Assembly (NCBI GenBank): GCA_958009085.1
Contig: OY253686.1
Span: forward strand, 827,868-891,867
Source: Protoeuglena noctilucae
Lineage: Eukaryota > Chlorophyta > Pedinophyceae > Marsupiomonadales > Marsupiomonadaceae
Length of the DNA: 64,000 nt
Direction of reading: 5' to 3'
Shown here: piece by piece, positions 27,358-39,600 of the stretch
Layout of the letters: every line of letters starts with the position of its first letter
How positions within the stretch are numbered: the stretch's first letter is position 1
Notes under the pieces: generated by a model
Told to the model about the DNA's origin: nothing
What the model saw: the letters and a program-made list of their open reading frames with translations, nothing else
The model's database searches: none
Made by a program: the position numbers and the translations under genes

Positions 27358-28062
27358 ATGGCCTTGGCGGAGGAGTTGGATCACTTGATGTTCTTCCAAC
27401 TGCGGGACGGGCGCAAGTTCTACGGGTGAGCATGAGCACGGATGAGTTGTGCTGTGAAAGAGGGGCGACCGGGTGGGTGCTGTCACATACCCAGCCCTGC
27501 CAACCCCGTCTCGCCGCAGGGTGCTGCGTTCTTTCGATCAGTATGCGAATTTGGTGTTCGATGGGTGCGTGGAGAGGTCGGTGGTGGAGGACAAGTACGC
27601 AGATGAAGACCTGGGCATGCAGGCGAGCGTTTGATGAGACAGGGGGCCATGTGCTAAGCTAACTGGGAAGTAAAGAGTGACTATCCATTTCTCTCTCTTC
27701 AGCTAAGTGGCTTTGTGTTTGTTAAGTTGCAGGTCATCCGTGGGGAGAACCTGGTGTTGATGGGGGGGGTGGGGGAGGAGGGGGACCCTGTGCCGGACAT
27801 GCCGGCCTCCTTCAGCCGAGTGGGAAAGGAGGAGATGCAGCGATTGCAGGAGGTGAGGGCGGGCAGGGTGGGGGATGGGCTACTGCAGGCATGCTTGTCT
27901 GCCACCCACGCCCCTTCGCAGCTGTCTGGCAGCTTGGGCCGTGAGAATTGATACCATATGCTATCGTGCGTGCTTCACGTGACCGCGCCGCAGGAGCAGA
28001 AGGAGGCGCAAAGGGCCGCACAGCAGGCGCTGCCCGTCAAGTTCGACTTCCTGGACGAGTGA
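27358..28062 (+). CDS. LSM1: LSM1, Sm-like subunit of the cytoplasmic mRNA-decay ring
   Basis: Four exons (27358-27425, 27520-27622, 27733-27852, 27994-28062) give 119 residues. The Sm1 motif (LRDGRKFYGVLRSFDQYANLV) and the Sm2 motif (VIRGENLVLMG) are intact, and EELDHLMFF at the start and VGKEEMQRLQEEQKEAQR after the fold are typical of LSM1 rather than other LSm proteins. In the LSm1-7 ring it binds deadenylated mRNA 3' ends and promotes decapping. The Met at 27358 fits the usual short N-terminus, although the frame is open upstream. The second intron has a GC donor (ATGCAG|gcgagc). The gene converges with TIM44 at 165 bp. Confidence 0.92.
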
Positions 28063-28227
28063 AGGAGTGGGATGTCTCATGAAGAGACACTGCTGCCCGG
28101 CTGGGTGCGATCGACGAGCTGGTTTGCATCGCCACCGTCCTTGCAAATGGCCTGTTCCCATGCTCTCTGTCCTTCCCCACTCCTGACGTTCAACGAGTGC
28201 CGTATGCGTATGTCATCCCACCACCCG

Positions 28228-29760
28228 TCAGACGGACAGCAGCAGCACCTCCGGCCGCTGCACGTGGTCGGTGATCTCCCACCGGGGCGGCACCCACTTG
28301 CCGTCCCGGTTGACGTAGCCGCTGCGCTCCTGCCGCAGCTCCCAGAAGTAGAACAGCGTCGCGATCTGGTCCTTCGAGCCCTGCAAACAACGGTGCATTA
28401 CCTATGACAGGAGGACCCTCGGCACGTGCACATAACCCTCTCAGCTACCGCACCGCCCCTCACGCACCGTGCCATCATCAACCGTCCTCCCCTCACCTCG
28501 GTCACGTTGCCGTGCTTGTCCCTGACGCAGTGGATGCGCTGCACCCGGACGTCCACCACCATGGCGGGGTCATCCGCGTTAATCTCCATGGCCACCAACT
28601 CCACCTCGTCCGTGCTCAGCACGCGAGGGTCAGGGTACATGTCGTTGGCCCTGGGAGGGAAGCGACATGAAGTGGATGAGTGTCAATACCAGAGCGGTCA
28701 GTGTGACATGACAGTCAGCCACATGCAATCCTCGCTGCTTCCACTTCTGTCGGTCCCCGCTTACGCCACTGCATGCACCCCCACTGTGTGTGTGCGCATC
28801 ATCCTCACCTGAGTGCCTTGACGCGCGCCTCCAGTCGCTCCGCCAGCTCCTCCGAGCCCATGCGCCGCAGACGGGCCATGTCGCCCTCCGCGAACGCACG
28901 CTCGAACGCGGGCACCTGCCCCCGCACGCCCTTCAAGAAGGTCGGCATGTCGAAGCTCGGGTCACGCGCCAGCACCTCCCTGCGTGTCACAGGGGTAGGA
29001 ATGCATGCTACGGTCACAGCAACGCTCGAGCCAACAGAGTTGGTGCCCAGACATGCATAAAGAGAAGTGCTGTACAATGTGCCATCACAACTCCTCGTCA
29101 CTTGCACCACACCCCCGCTGTCACCAGCACCCCATCCCTGACAAATCTCTCACCTCATGGCCGATGCATATTCCGACTCGGACCACAGCCCCTCGGTCAT
29201 GTCCTGGATGCGGTGCACCATGGGGTTGTCTGACGTCTCCCACTTGTCCTGCAGCTGACCCCGGCGCTCCTCCAGCCCCCGCAGCACCGCCTGCACCGTC
29301 TCGTTGGTCTCTGCCTGGGCACGCATCTCGTCCATCAGGCGGCGCCAGCGAGGCACGTGCACGCGCGCCGCCACCAGCTCCGTCCGCCGAGAACCCTCGT
29401 CCTCCACCGGACGGTCGCCCCTCTCCACCGCGTGGCTCTGCAGCATCTCCGCGTATTGCTCCTGGGGAAGCAGCACCGCGCGCACCTCCCGCGCCAACCC
29501 ACGCAGCAGGCCGGGGACGCGGCCCAGCACGCGCTGGTAGCTCGGGCCCGCCTCCTCGCCCCTCCCCGCGCGGTCGGAGGCCCCGCCGTCGCCGCCCGCC
29601 CCGGCAGCCGCGCCCCCGCTGGCCGGGCCGGCCCCCTCCGCCTCGCCACCCCCGCCGCGGCCCGGGGGAGGGGCGGCCCTCCGCCCGCGGCGCCGCTCGC
29701 CGCCTTCTTCTTCGCCTCCGACGTCGCCCACCGGCGCAGGACCTCGGGAAGCGCCGCCAT
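28228..29760 (-). CDS. TIM44: TIM44-like mitochondrial import motor subunit
   Basis: Minus-strand exons 28979-28809, 28650-28497 and 28380-28228 are clean, preceded by a long first exon ending at 29154. Diagnostic C-terminal Tim44 sequence is seen in order: WETSDNPMVHRIQDMTEGLW, DPSFDMPTFLKGVR, CVRDKHGNVTEGSKDQIATL and FYFWELRQ. Tim44 tethers mtHsp70 to the TIM23 channel on the matrix side. The Met at 29760 begins MAALPEVLRRWATSEAKKKAAS, which is plausible, but the frame changes within an extremely GC-rich linker (about 29560-29660) before VLGRVPGLLRGLAREVRAV. A tiny intron or an assembly error would explain it. The N-terminus is shorter than in plant Tim44 and no clear presequence is seen in the uninterrupted frame. 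Confidence 0.82.
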
Positions 29761-30149
29761 CGCGGGCTCCTGCGGCCCCGGCCGGAGCCCCGCCACGGCG
29801 GACCCCCACCTGCGCGACGGACGGGGCGCGGGGCTCAGGGAGGGCACCAAGTGACTACACTTAAGCGATTGGAGGGCACGGGATGCGATGCGCTGCGTCC
29901 GTCGATCCAACGGCGCAGGGGCACGCGGGCAAGCAGCGTGTGGGCATTCTCATCAGCCTGCAGGCTTCAGATCCCCCGCGGCGGCGACCCAGCTGGGGCG
30001 CGAGCAATGTGGCTAGAGCTCACCTGGCGCAGAAGCATTCCCCCGGGCGCGCGACAACATCACGGTGCTGCCTTTTCCCCACCGTCGCTGAGATCTCCGA
30101 GTCCCTTCCAGCCGAGCTTGGCCTGGAGCAGGTTTCGGCCAGTGCGACG

Positions 30150-30900
30150 ATGAAAGACTACGAGGGAAGGGTGGTTGGGCCTTCCGGTGATGGCTGGTTT
30201 GTGCAACTTTTCTGTGCCAGTGACACAGCAGCCGACGTCATCCGNNNNNNNNNNNNNNNNNNNNNNNNNNNNNNNNNNNNNNNNNNNNNNNNNNNNNNNN
30301 NNNNNNNNNNNNNNNNNNNNNNNNNNNNNNNNNNNNNNNNNNNNNNNNNNNNNNNNNNNNNNNNNNNNNNNNNNNNNNNNNNNNNNNNNNNNNNNNNNNN
30401 NNNNNNNNNNNNNNNNNNNNNNNNNNNNNNNNNNNNNNNNNNNNTATAGCTGCTTGCACATGCACTGCGCCACGTCGAGCCTTTCCCTGCCCACCTCGGC
30501 CACTTGCCACCCCCCCAGGACTATGGACAAGCAGTCCTCCACCGGGGGCGGCCCCGCCACCTACCAGCAGTCCCTCGCCAGCTCAAGACCCCGCGGTTCC
30601 CGGCCACCCCCCGCCCCCACGCCCCCCAGCCCCCTCGCCAGCACCGCCCTCTCCCACGCCCGCTCCTCGCGCGCCCTCAGCCATAGCACGCAGGAGGGCC
30701 AGCCGCCCGCCGAGGATGCCCCCCGCGTGCCCCTGCGCGGGTTCGGCCCCGCCAGCCTACGCCGTGCCCCGCCGCCCATGCCCACGCATCCGGAGGCTGG
30801 GCTGGGGGCCGCGGGGGGGCTCGGGGCCGTCGGGGAGGGGCTGGGGGAGGAGGCGGGGGAGAGTGAGGGCACGGGGGCCTTTTGGGCAGGAGAGGTGTAG
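30150..30900 (+). CDS. Unknown protein interrupted by an assembly gap
   Basis: The first exon runs from the Met at 30150 (MKDYEGRVVG, then GDGWFVQLFCASDTAADVI) to the gap edge at 30244 in phase 2. After the gap a phase-2 exon begins at 30519 following a pyrimidine tract and AG, and runs to TAG at 30900, coding TMDKQSSTGGGPATYQQSL then a Pro/Ser/Gly-rich tail. Phases agree, so the missing sequence could be just one intron, but extra exons in the gap are possible. The GWFVQLFC segment has a beta-strand look reminiscent of thioredoxin folds; this is too little to name a family. Confidence 0.4.
30245..30444. other. Assembly gap of exactly 200 N
   Basis: A run of 200 undetermined bases, a standard placeholder for a gap of unknown size. 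It interrupts the gene starting at 30150. Confidence 0.99.
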
Positions 30901-31488
30901 GGTTGTCATGCGTGTCATGCCCTGCCGGACTCTGGATGTCATCGATGGGATGCCAACCACTCCCTGTGCCTCGTCCCTCTTCCCTGTTGTCAACGACCCT
31001 CGCAATGTGCGGTTTCCTTTCACGCCTACGCACTGCGCGCGTTCCATGCCGCTGTGCCATCCACGTCTCCGTTCCTACCCCACCCTGTCACCCAGTCGTG
31101 CTCCCACCTGCCGTGGTGCATTTTGAAAGCGTACGGAATTGGGAAGTAGACAAGAGGTGCACGACAGGGCGCTAAGGGCGGAGAAACCAAAGCGGCGCCA
31201 GTAGGGCACGGCAATACTTGGCATATCCAGCCCCCATCGTCACTCCGGTGGGTTAGTTCGCTTCTATCGTCAGATCCAACCCATCGGGAATATCGTCGAA
31301 GGCTGAGGAAGCCGAGATCGCGCAAGCTCGAGGTGAGGGGGTCGCCACCGGTGCGCCTCGCCGCGTAATTCGTCATCGTCGCGTCTAGATGTGCTTATTG
31401 TCATCATTTACTGCGATTGGCGGCGAGTTTAGGCGACGAGGGTGCGGTGCCGCTGCTGACGAGCTGGGTAGTCCTCGCAGGTCCAGCC
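30901..31488. other. Intergenic region upstream of catalase
   Basis: No gene seen. An acceptor-like CTCGCAG at about 31474-31480 directly before the catalase start suggests a 5' UTR intron. Confidence 0.4.
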
Positions 31489-34310
31489 ATGCCGGGACAG
31501 AAGCTCCCCGACACGCGGGACAGCACGCCCACGCTCACGACCAACGAGGGCGCCCCGGTGTTCGACAACGTCAACAGTTGGACCATCGGCAGGTCCGGGC
31601 CCATCGTCATCCAGGACGCGCACTTCATCGAGAAGCTGGGCCAGCTCTCGCGCGAGAAGGTTCCCGAGCGCGTCGTCCACGCGCGCGGGGTGGCCGCGAA
31701 GGGTTACTTCGAGGTATGAGGCGGGCACGTATGCAAGGGTCACGCAACCGAACGTTTGCGTGGGCCCCGCCCGCGCCCGATACACATTTCCGGTTTGCCT
31801 CCGCAGGTCACGGATGACATCACCGAGTTCTCCTGCGCCGACGTCTTCCGCGAGGTGGGCGCCAAGACGCCCGTCTTCACGCGCTTCTCTGTCGTCACCC
31901 ACTCCAAGGACGTCCCCGAGTCGATCCGAGACGTGCGCGGGTTCGCCGTCAAGGCAAGCGAGAGTGCTTTTAGTATCTCCAATCACCCAAAGCAGCAACG
32001 CGTTGCTGTGGGTAATGGCCACCGCGTGCCCCGCCATCGCAGTTCTACACTCGCCAGGGCAACTGGGACCTGGTCGGCAACAACATCCCCGTCTTCTTCG
32101 TCAGGGATTCGATCGAATTCCCCGATCTCGTGCACTGCCTCAACGTGGACCCCCAGACCAACGTCCAGGCGAGGAGGCACAGCAGACACGCATGTCAGGT
32201 GTCACGGTGCCTTGTGCAGGAGTAACTGGACCTGTGGCAGGGTGGCTGCCATGAAGCGAGCACTGTTGTCGCCTGCGCTGCCCCCTGCTCTCCTCACTCA
32301 CACCCAGCTTCGCTCTCCCCATCACTACATCCTCGTCCACCCCATCTCTTCCCTCCACCTTACCCCCCCAGGAGGGCTGGCGCATCATGGACTACCTGAG
32401 CCACCACCCCGAGTCCTGCCACATGCTGACCTTCCTCTTCGACGACGTCGGCGTCCCCGCCAGCTACCGCCACATGGACGGCTTCGGCGTCAACACCTTC
32501 GTGTTGGTCAATGCCCAGGGACGTGAGCGCCTCGCCAAGTTCCACTGGCTGACGCGGCAGGGCGTGCAGTGTTTGATGGACGAGGAGGCGGCGCAGGCGG
32601 GGGGCAAGCAGCACAACTTCGCCACCCTGGACCTCTTCCAGGCCATCGCGCGTGGGGAGTCCCCCGAGTGGAGACTCTGCATCCAGGCGAGGGGTGGGGG
32701 GGGCGGGGGTGATGTGGGAGATGATTGAACTTGCATGGCAGCGGCATGTCTGAGCCCATGCCTGCTTATAGCAGGGTCGAAGGGATGCGCCTATGCTCTT
32801 GCGTGACCCTGGCCACCCCTGCCCATACCCCTCCCTTCTTCCCAGATCCTTCACCCTGAGTGTGTTCACTGCTCTCACCACCCCAACCCCCACATCCCTA
32901 CTCTCCCCCCAGATCCTGGACCCCGACCGCGCGGGTGACCCGTCATCCTCACAACGCTGTGCTCACCGCTCTCACCACCCCACCACCCACGCCTCCTCCC
33001 TCTCAGGTCCTGGATCCCGAGCGCGCGGGTGACCTCTCCTTCGACCCCCTGGACCCCACGAAGACGTGGCCCGAGGACCAGTTCCCCCTCATCCCCGTGG
33101 GCAAGATGGTCCTGGACACCAACGTCGACAACTTCCACAATGAGACGGAGCAAGTCGCCTTCTGCCCCGCCAACGTCGTCCCGGGAATCGACTTCTCCGA
33201 CGACAAGTGAGATGATCGTGTCATGCATATGGCAGGCGATGCATATGGCAGGCGATGCATGGGTATGTGGCTGTACATGTGTCAACTACACCGACTTCTC
33301 CAACGACAAGTGAGCGATACTAGTGGCAGGCGATGCATGTGGCGGTGTCAGCTGGGATGCAGAGGGTGATGATCATGTCGTGGCAGTCGCCGCATGTGGC
33401 TGTGTCAGTCACAGCTGGGATGCACCCATGCGCATGCGTGCTGTCGCTTGCGCACACCTTAACTGTGCCTGGTGGCTGTAGAACCGTGGCTGTCGTTAAC
33501 GTTGGCATGCGCCCGGTTGCCACCCCGACCGACTCGCTACACACGCACACGCACACGCACACATCACCCCCCTCTCTCCCCACCCCCACCCCCAGGCTCC
33601 TCCAGGGCCGCATCTTCTCCTACCAGGACACCCAGCGCTACCGCATCGGCACCAACTTCCAAATGCTCCCCGTCAACGCCCCCCAGTGCCCCTTCCATTT
33701 GAACAACATCAACGGGGCCATGAACTTCAGCCACCGGGAGGGCAACGTCAACTACTACCCATCGCACCGGGAGCATGCACGCGAGGCAGAGCGCTTCCCC
33801 GTCAGCCAGCAGCGGCACGAGGGGCCCAAGACCAAGCAGCGCATTGAGAAGGAGAACAACTTCCAGCAGGCGGGGGAGCGGTGGCGGTCGTGGGACCATG
33901 GGCGCCAGCAGCGCTTCGTCAAGCACTTCTGCGAAAAACTCTGCGACCCGAGGCGAGGCATGCACGGCGAGGGTGACACCCGATAGGCGCAGGCGCGGCA
34001 CGCGTCGGGTCATCGGCAGCAGTGATGCGTGTTGGTATCGCCTTGTGGTCATCCCTCTCTCAAGCTGCCTTCTCAAGTGTCAATGCCTCGTCGCACGTCG
34101 CCCCGTCTCCCCACACCGCTGCCCAGCCCAGCCCTGCCTCGTTGCCCCTGCAGGACGCCCTGGGAGGCGCAGGACCTTTGGGTCGAGTACTGGACGCAGT
34201 GCGACCAGACGCTGGGGCAGATGGTCAAGGAGCGGGTGCAGGAGGCGCGCAAGGGGCGCGACGGGGCGGCCCTGCCCCCGGCTGCCGCACAGGCGCACGG
34301 CAAGGCGTGA
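31489..34310 (+). CDS. CAT: Monofunctional heme catalase
   Basis: Seven exons (31489-31713, 31807-31953, 32043-32168, 32372-32686, 33007-33206, 33596-33952, 34154-34310) join in phase to 508 residues, the normal size of a small-subunit clade catalase. The catalytic His lies in ERVVHARG (His64), the distal Asn in [14 protein letters not shown] (Asn137/138), and the proximal heme Tyr in [14 protein letters not shown] (Tyr347). [21 protein letters not shown] replaces the commoner VxxxxGSADTxRDxRGFA. It disproportionates hydrogen peroxide. The C-terminus (QAHGKA) is not a classic SKL-type peroxisome signal, and no transit peptide is obvious, so location is open. Four of its six introns use GC donors (31954, 32169, 32687, 33953). 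Confidence 0.95.
32911..33314 (+). repeat. Duplicated acceptor and donor edges of catalase exon five
   Basis: The acceptor with the exon start coding for (V/I)LDP(E/D)RAGD is present at 32911-32940 and 33005-33033, with a more decayed relative near 32844-32862. The exon end CGACTTCTCC(G/A)ACGACAAGTGAG is present at 33189-33211 and 33292-33314. The inner copies give the conserved protein; the outer copies lie in the flanking introns. Confidence 0.9.
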
Positions 34311-34751
34311 GGAGGAGAGGCGAGGCGAGGAGAGCGAGCGGGATCTGCAGGGGGAGCAGGCCTCCGGCTGTCGTGGCGCATGGGCCGCATGCGGGCTGAA
34401 TGGCTACTACTGATTGCTTTAACAGAGCTGCGGGCAACGGTATGAAACGCTATCACGGCAACGCTATCATGGCATGCTATAGAGGGACTGGCAGCACCGT
34501 GCCAGTGCATCCCCGCGGGATGGAGTAGGCCAAGCAAGGGCGCATCTGCATTTACTGGTTGTGCCCATCGCGCCGCGCTAAGATTTCCTCGCGTTTTTAC
34601 GTCTGCTTCCGTTGCTGAGGCCACTCGCAATTCATTCGCGGTTTGCCCCGGCTAGGCGTCCCAATTCTCTAATCAACGTTTTTGTTCTCGTGTGAGGAAT
34701 CGACCGGGCTGCGCTGCGGGCCGTCGTCCCCCTCGGGGACGTCAGGCCGGC
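34311..34751. other. Intergenic region between catalase and the RING gene
   Basis: No coding feature supported. It contains small repeats of GGCAACGCTATCA type near 34430-34485 and AT-richer sequence than its surroundings, probably the promoter of the next gene. Confidence 0.4.
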
Positions 34752-36531
34752 ATGCAGACGTGCGGGCTGTGCTTCAACGAATATGCGCCCCGCATGCGGG
34801 TCCCGAAGCTTCTACCGTGTGGCCATGACTTCTGTCAGAGCTGTTTAGAGCAGGTAAGTACGCATCTCGGCATTCCGATCGTCGGTGTGGCGCAGCGAGT
34901 GGGTCGCATTCACAAGAGCCTGCGGGACACGCTCGAGCCATACGAACGCGTCGTTCGCCCTCCGCAGCTGGTGGCATGCACAAAGTCAGCGAAGTGTCCC
35001 GCTTGTCGCCAGCCGCTGCCGAGTGGAGTGGCCATCGACAATCTGCCGACCGTCTTTAAGCTCATGGAAGCCGCCCCCGCGACCTCCGATGGCGAGCCGG
35101 TGAGGCACAATACACGGCGCGTATTATATATATGGGCTATGCATTTTGTCGGCCGAGCACTCGCAAGGCCCTAGAGCCAAGGCTGTTCACGCATCTCTCT
35201 CCGTGCGTCTCTCGTCCTCAGTCATCGGCGGGCCGTGAGGAGGCAGCGTCTCCACCAGCGGGGCCAACTGCAGGCGCGACTCCCAGCATCGCGGACGATG
35301 ATGACATCCAACAGCTCATCCACGACCTCCTCGCCTCGGCAGAGCGCAGACCCAGCAATGCATGGGACGTGCCACGGCATCGCCAAGACGACAGGCCCAC
35401 CGCATCCGAGAGCGCTTCCTCTCACCGCCAGGCATGGTCCGGCATGCAAGATTACTTTCGTGCTACCATCAAGTGGGTCTTTGGCCCCGCCCCTGCCGCC
35501 CGGACCGACCGCCGCTCATCGCCAGATGGGCTCAGGAGGGCCCTCGTCGCCTGCTTCAGGAAGCCTGGGTATGCCCTCCTCTCGGTGCTCGATGGGTGTT
35601 TCCTGGTGTGGACAGCCGCGTCGTTCGTTCCGTTCCTCCCCCCGCCATTCCCGGCTCTTCTGTACCACAAGGCCCTGACCGTGGTGGCGTGGGTGTCGGC
35701 GATACGGGTGGGGGCCCAAGTGGGCTTCCCAACCTTCACTGCCCCGGGGGCCAAGGCGTGGCTGGCGAAGGTGTGGATATGCCCATGCTTTGTCGCAGCA
35801 CTAGCACTGGCTAGCGCATCTCAAAGCATGTCACCTCACTCATCTTGCGTCTACTGCCATCCGCAGACCATGGCCACTCGCGAGGCGTACCACCTGCTAG
35901 CGGCTCTCGTGTTCATCTTTCTGGCCCGCTGGGTCCACTTTCACATCTTCCTCCTCTCCCCAGCCATTCTGGCGCACCTGCACATGCTGTCATCCCTGCA
36001 GTCCCTCTTGGGGTGAGCCACGCCTGGCAGACAGGCCCTCATTCAAAAGGCTGTGTGCTAGATGGCCCAGTGCTGCGACCTGACCCTTCACAAATTGTAT
36101 GGAAATGCCCAAGTGCCACAGTATTTGTCGAAACCTCAGCACCCCCACAGAATAGATCCACGCGTCTTGTCTCTCCCCGCAGCCCGGAGCTGTTCGCCTC
36201 CACGCCCCTCGCCCGCATTGAGCGCGAGACAACGCCACGGCTGGAGAGGTTGCAAACGCTGCAGGTGGTCGCCGAGCTGGCAGGGGCGTTTCTGCTGCCC
36301 GCGTATGCTGTCTTTTACCGCAGTCTGTGCTATGCCCTTGCTGCCTTCGCATACCTGAACGTGTTGCGGCTCATGTACTACGCGCGAGGGTGCGCCGACC
36401 ACCGCAAAGCGTGGTCCGCCCTTTGGCGGTGGTGCCGCCCCATCTCTGGCATTCCTGGGGTTGCGACCGCTGTCGATGCGTATTGGCAGTGGTTCGTGGC
36501 ACTCCGCGTCATCCCAACAGCCAACGAGTGA
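34752..36531 (+). CDS. C3HC4 RING-finger protein with several membrane segments
   Basis: Five exons (34752-34853, 34968-35099, 35222-35770, 35867-36012, 36183-36531) join in phase to 425 residues. An N-terminal RING finger spans residues 4-48: CGLCFNEY, LPCGHDFCQSCLEQ, then CPACRQPLP, with all eight zinc ligands. A Ser/Ala-rich acidic linker follows, and the C-terminal half has four or five hydrophobic segments (LLSVLDGCFLVWTAASFV, ALTVVAWVSAIRVGAQV, LLAALVFIFLARWVHFHIFL, VVAELAGAFLLPAYAVFY, LCYALAAFAYLNVLRLMYY). This suggests a membrane-anchored E3 ubiquitin ligase; the target and organelle are unknown. The start Met directly precedes the first RING cysteines. Confidence 0.8.
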
Positions 36532-36691
36532 CCACTTGGCTGACCATTCGTGACCACCTAGCTATGGCATTTGAACATGTGCACCGTGTCTCATCAACAC
36601 ACTGTGTTCTCTTGGGAAGGCCGCCCAATGCAGTCAGCCACCAATCTCACGCTAGGCAATCTCTTCGCGTGGCATTGCTAGCCTGCCACTC

Positions 36692-39600
36692 TCATGCACA
36701 GCACTGCCTCTCGCCACAGCCATGCCCCTCATCCCTCCCCCGCCCGCCCCCTCCGCCGCCCCCCCCTCCGCCTCTGCCCCCCCCCCCCCCCTCCCCCTCC
36801 CCTTCCCCCTCCTTCTCCTTGCTGGGTGCCTCGGGCAGTGTCCCAGATTCCCGGTACCTGGCCAGAGCCTCTCCAAACGCGGCATCTCCCCTCCTCAGCA
36901 GAAGCACCAGGCAGTCCGGGTGCTGGCCCAGCCGCGACAGGAAGGGCACCTCGTCGGCATAGTTCTGGGGGGATACAGAGACATTAAGAATTGTGGATTC
37001 CGCCATGTCATGCCCAAGACATCTCTCATAGAACACGCCCGCATGCCCGCTGCTGTGTACACACCCGCCCACTGCACAGGCACACACCAGGCATACCGCA
37101 CACCCAAACACACACCGCATGCCACCCCCCCCCCCCACCCCCCCCCCCCAAAGCCCCTCACCTCCTCATCCATGTTGGTCCTCACGCCCCTCCCCTTCAC
37201 CGCCAGCGCCGCCCTGTCGTATGCCCTGGCCGCCCCCTCCTCGCTGGCATGCGTGCCCAATGACACGGCCACCTTCGCCTTGCCATTCCAGTGCATGCGG
37301 ATCTGGGCAGTCCACCCCGTGCCGCGCTTGCTGGGGCGCGTGCCCTGGGGACAGGTGGCGGGTGGCAGTGGTGATGGAGAGTAGTGGAAGATTTAAGAGG
37401 GGGTGACGATGTAGCTGTGGTAGTAGTCATAGAGGGCAGAGTGAGACACGTCAGTGACTAAGCGAGGGTCATGGGCGCATGGGAGCAGGGCGGACAACGC
37501 GTGAAGAGGGTAGCAGGGATAGGGCTCATGGCATCTAGTGCCACTCTCCATCCCCAGCTACCCCCCCCCATCACATCCCACTCCCCCACGCCCATCCACC
37601 CCTCACCACGCTCTCCCTCCTCTGCGCCACCCCCCCCGGCCCCCGCGCCTCCTTCACCACATCCTCCAACGGCATCCCCATGAGCCTCGCCATGTCCCCC
37701 ACAACGTCACTCAAAGGGTAATTCAAATGCCCACGCGACCCCACCAGGCCACGCACCCGCACCACCACCAGGTCATGAGCCCTGCGACGGACGCAAAAAG
37801 ACAGGAGCGTCATTCATGGAGCGTCAACAATTTAGATACGTAGGGTAGCGCATCATTCAGCACACTACCACCACGGTCACCCATCGCCAGTGGCCCTGGC
37901 CATGCCACACTCTGCCTTGCACGCATCCGTCATGACTCAGCAACCTTCCCTCATCTCACCTCCCTGCCTGCTCCTCCGTCCCAAACACCCCCACGTGCAG
38001 CAAGTCCCTCCTCCCCGGCACCTCCACCTGAGCCTGCCACCCCGCGCCCTTCCTCACCACCCCACGCAGGGGCGCGTCCAGACCACGCACGGCCGCCCAC
38101 CCCCGCTCCGCCAGGGCCGAGTGGTCGTGGAGAGACAGCGCATACGACACCAGGGCACGGGACAAAGCACCCCCGCTTGAGCTTGTTGAGCCAGCCATGA
38201 CGCCAGGGGTTGCGATAGGCACTGTGCCAGCCACACTCCCCGCAGCCACTCCAGTCACAACTCCAGGCGCGGCGCCGACTGCCGCACTCGCCACTGCCAT
38301 CTCTCCCTCCCTTGCACTTACAGCCCCCGCCTGCCCCGGCCCCTCCTGCCCCACCGGCACCCCACCCTGCGCCCCCCCCCGCCCCGCCCCGCCCACAGCT
38401 GCCCATGGGGTCTCAGATATGCCGTCGTTATCGGGCCGTGACCCGAGCACCCTCCTCGCCAGTCCGTCGAGGGCGGCCATGTCGACCGGGAGATGGGCGG
38501 GGGTGGAGAGCAGGTGGTCCTGGGATGGACGAGGTGAGTGATGGGTGAGATGATGTTAGATTGAGGGAGAGCGGGTGGTGTGTTGTTAGAGAGAGGGAGC
38601 AAATGTGGTGAGCACACCATCTCCATCTCTCACCCGGCACACTTCCTCCAGCACCGCCGCCGCCTCCTGGTCCAACGCCACCCCAGGGCACACCCGCTCC
38701 GCCACTCCACGCACAAACGCCTGGAACTGCATGGCTGGGGCAGGCGCGTCCCCTTCCCCACTGCCACCCGCAGCCCCGCCTGCGCCATCCCCCGTCGCTG
38801 CGTCCGGTGCCGTTTCTGGCAGAACTGCGGTCCCCTCCGCCCCATCGCCGTGACTGGCATCCCCGCCACTCCCCAATTCGCCCCCCACCCTCCGCCGCTT
38901 GGGTGCCGGTCCCTTGCGCCGCGCCGACCCTCCCCGCTGACCCACGCCCTCCGCTGCCACTGCTAGCCGGCCTGATGTGGAAGGGCCGTCCTCAGAGGCA
39001 TGGGGCGCAGGGAGAGCCAGGGTGCGGTGGCGTGGCATGCCGCCCTTCCTTCGCACGCGGTGGCTTGGGGCGGGTGGGGCAGGTGCAGGGGGCAATGAAG
39101 GGGGCAGCGGTGATGGCGGGGATGAGGGGAGTGGTGGGCTGGGAGGAGGCTGGGCAGGCAGGGGAGGTGGGCTGGTAGGGCGCTGGATGGGTGCAAGGGG
39201 CGGAGGAGGCAGCGAGGGCGCCGGCACCCCCTCCGGGACGGCGCTGGCGACCGGAGCAACCTGCGCGAGCGGGGGTGCGACTCCCGCAGCGCCGCTCCCC
39301 TGGATGTAGGCCACCACCGCCTCTGCAGGGAACGTGCCGTGAGCGCTTAAGTGGACAGCTCGCCGATGAGGGCCGTTGTCAACGAAACAGGCGAATGGGC
39401 GTGTAGATGACAAGCGACTAAGCACGCAAGCATACCTGTCGCGTAGAGGAAGGCGTCGAGGGGCTCGTGGTCGTAATTATCGGTGGGGAAGTTGAGGAGG
39501 AGGCTCTCGAGGCTCGACCCGGCCTCGGGGGTGTTCACGGTGGCTAGCAGACGCCCATTTACGTGGATGAGCATGCGGTCGTAGGCCCTGGAGGGGCGGG

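Noticed and set aside
26575-27429. Long plus-strand frame running into the LSM1 start
   Set aside because: Upstream of the LSM1 Met it has no family features, overlaps the tRNA-Sec locus region at its left edge and looks like GC-rich noise.
29005-30153. 382-codon plus-strand frame, Pro/Arg-rich
   Set aside because: It is antisense to TIM44 exons and has low-complexity shadow composition.
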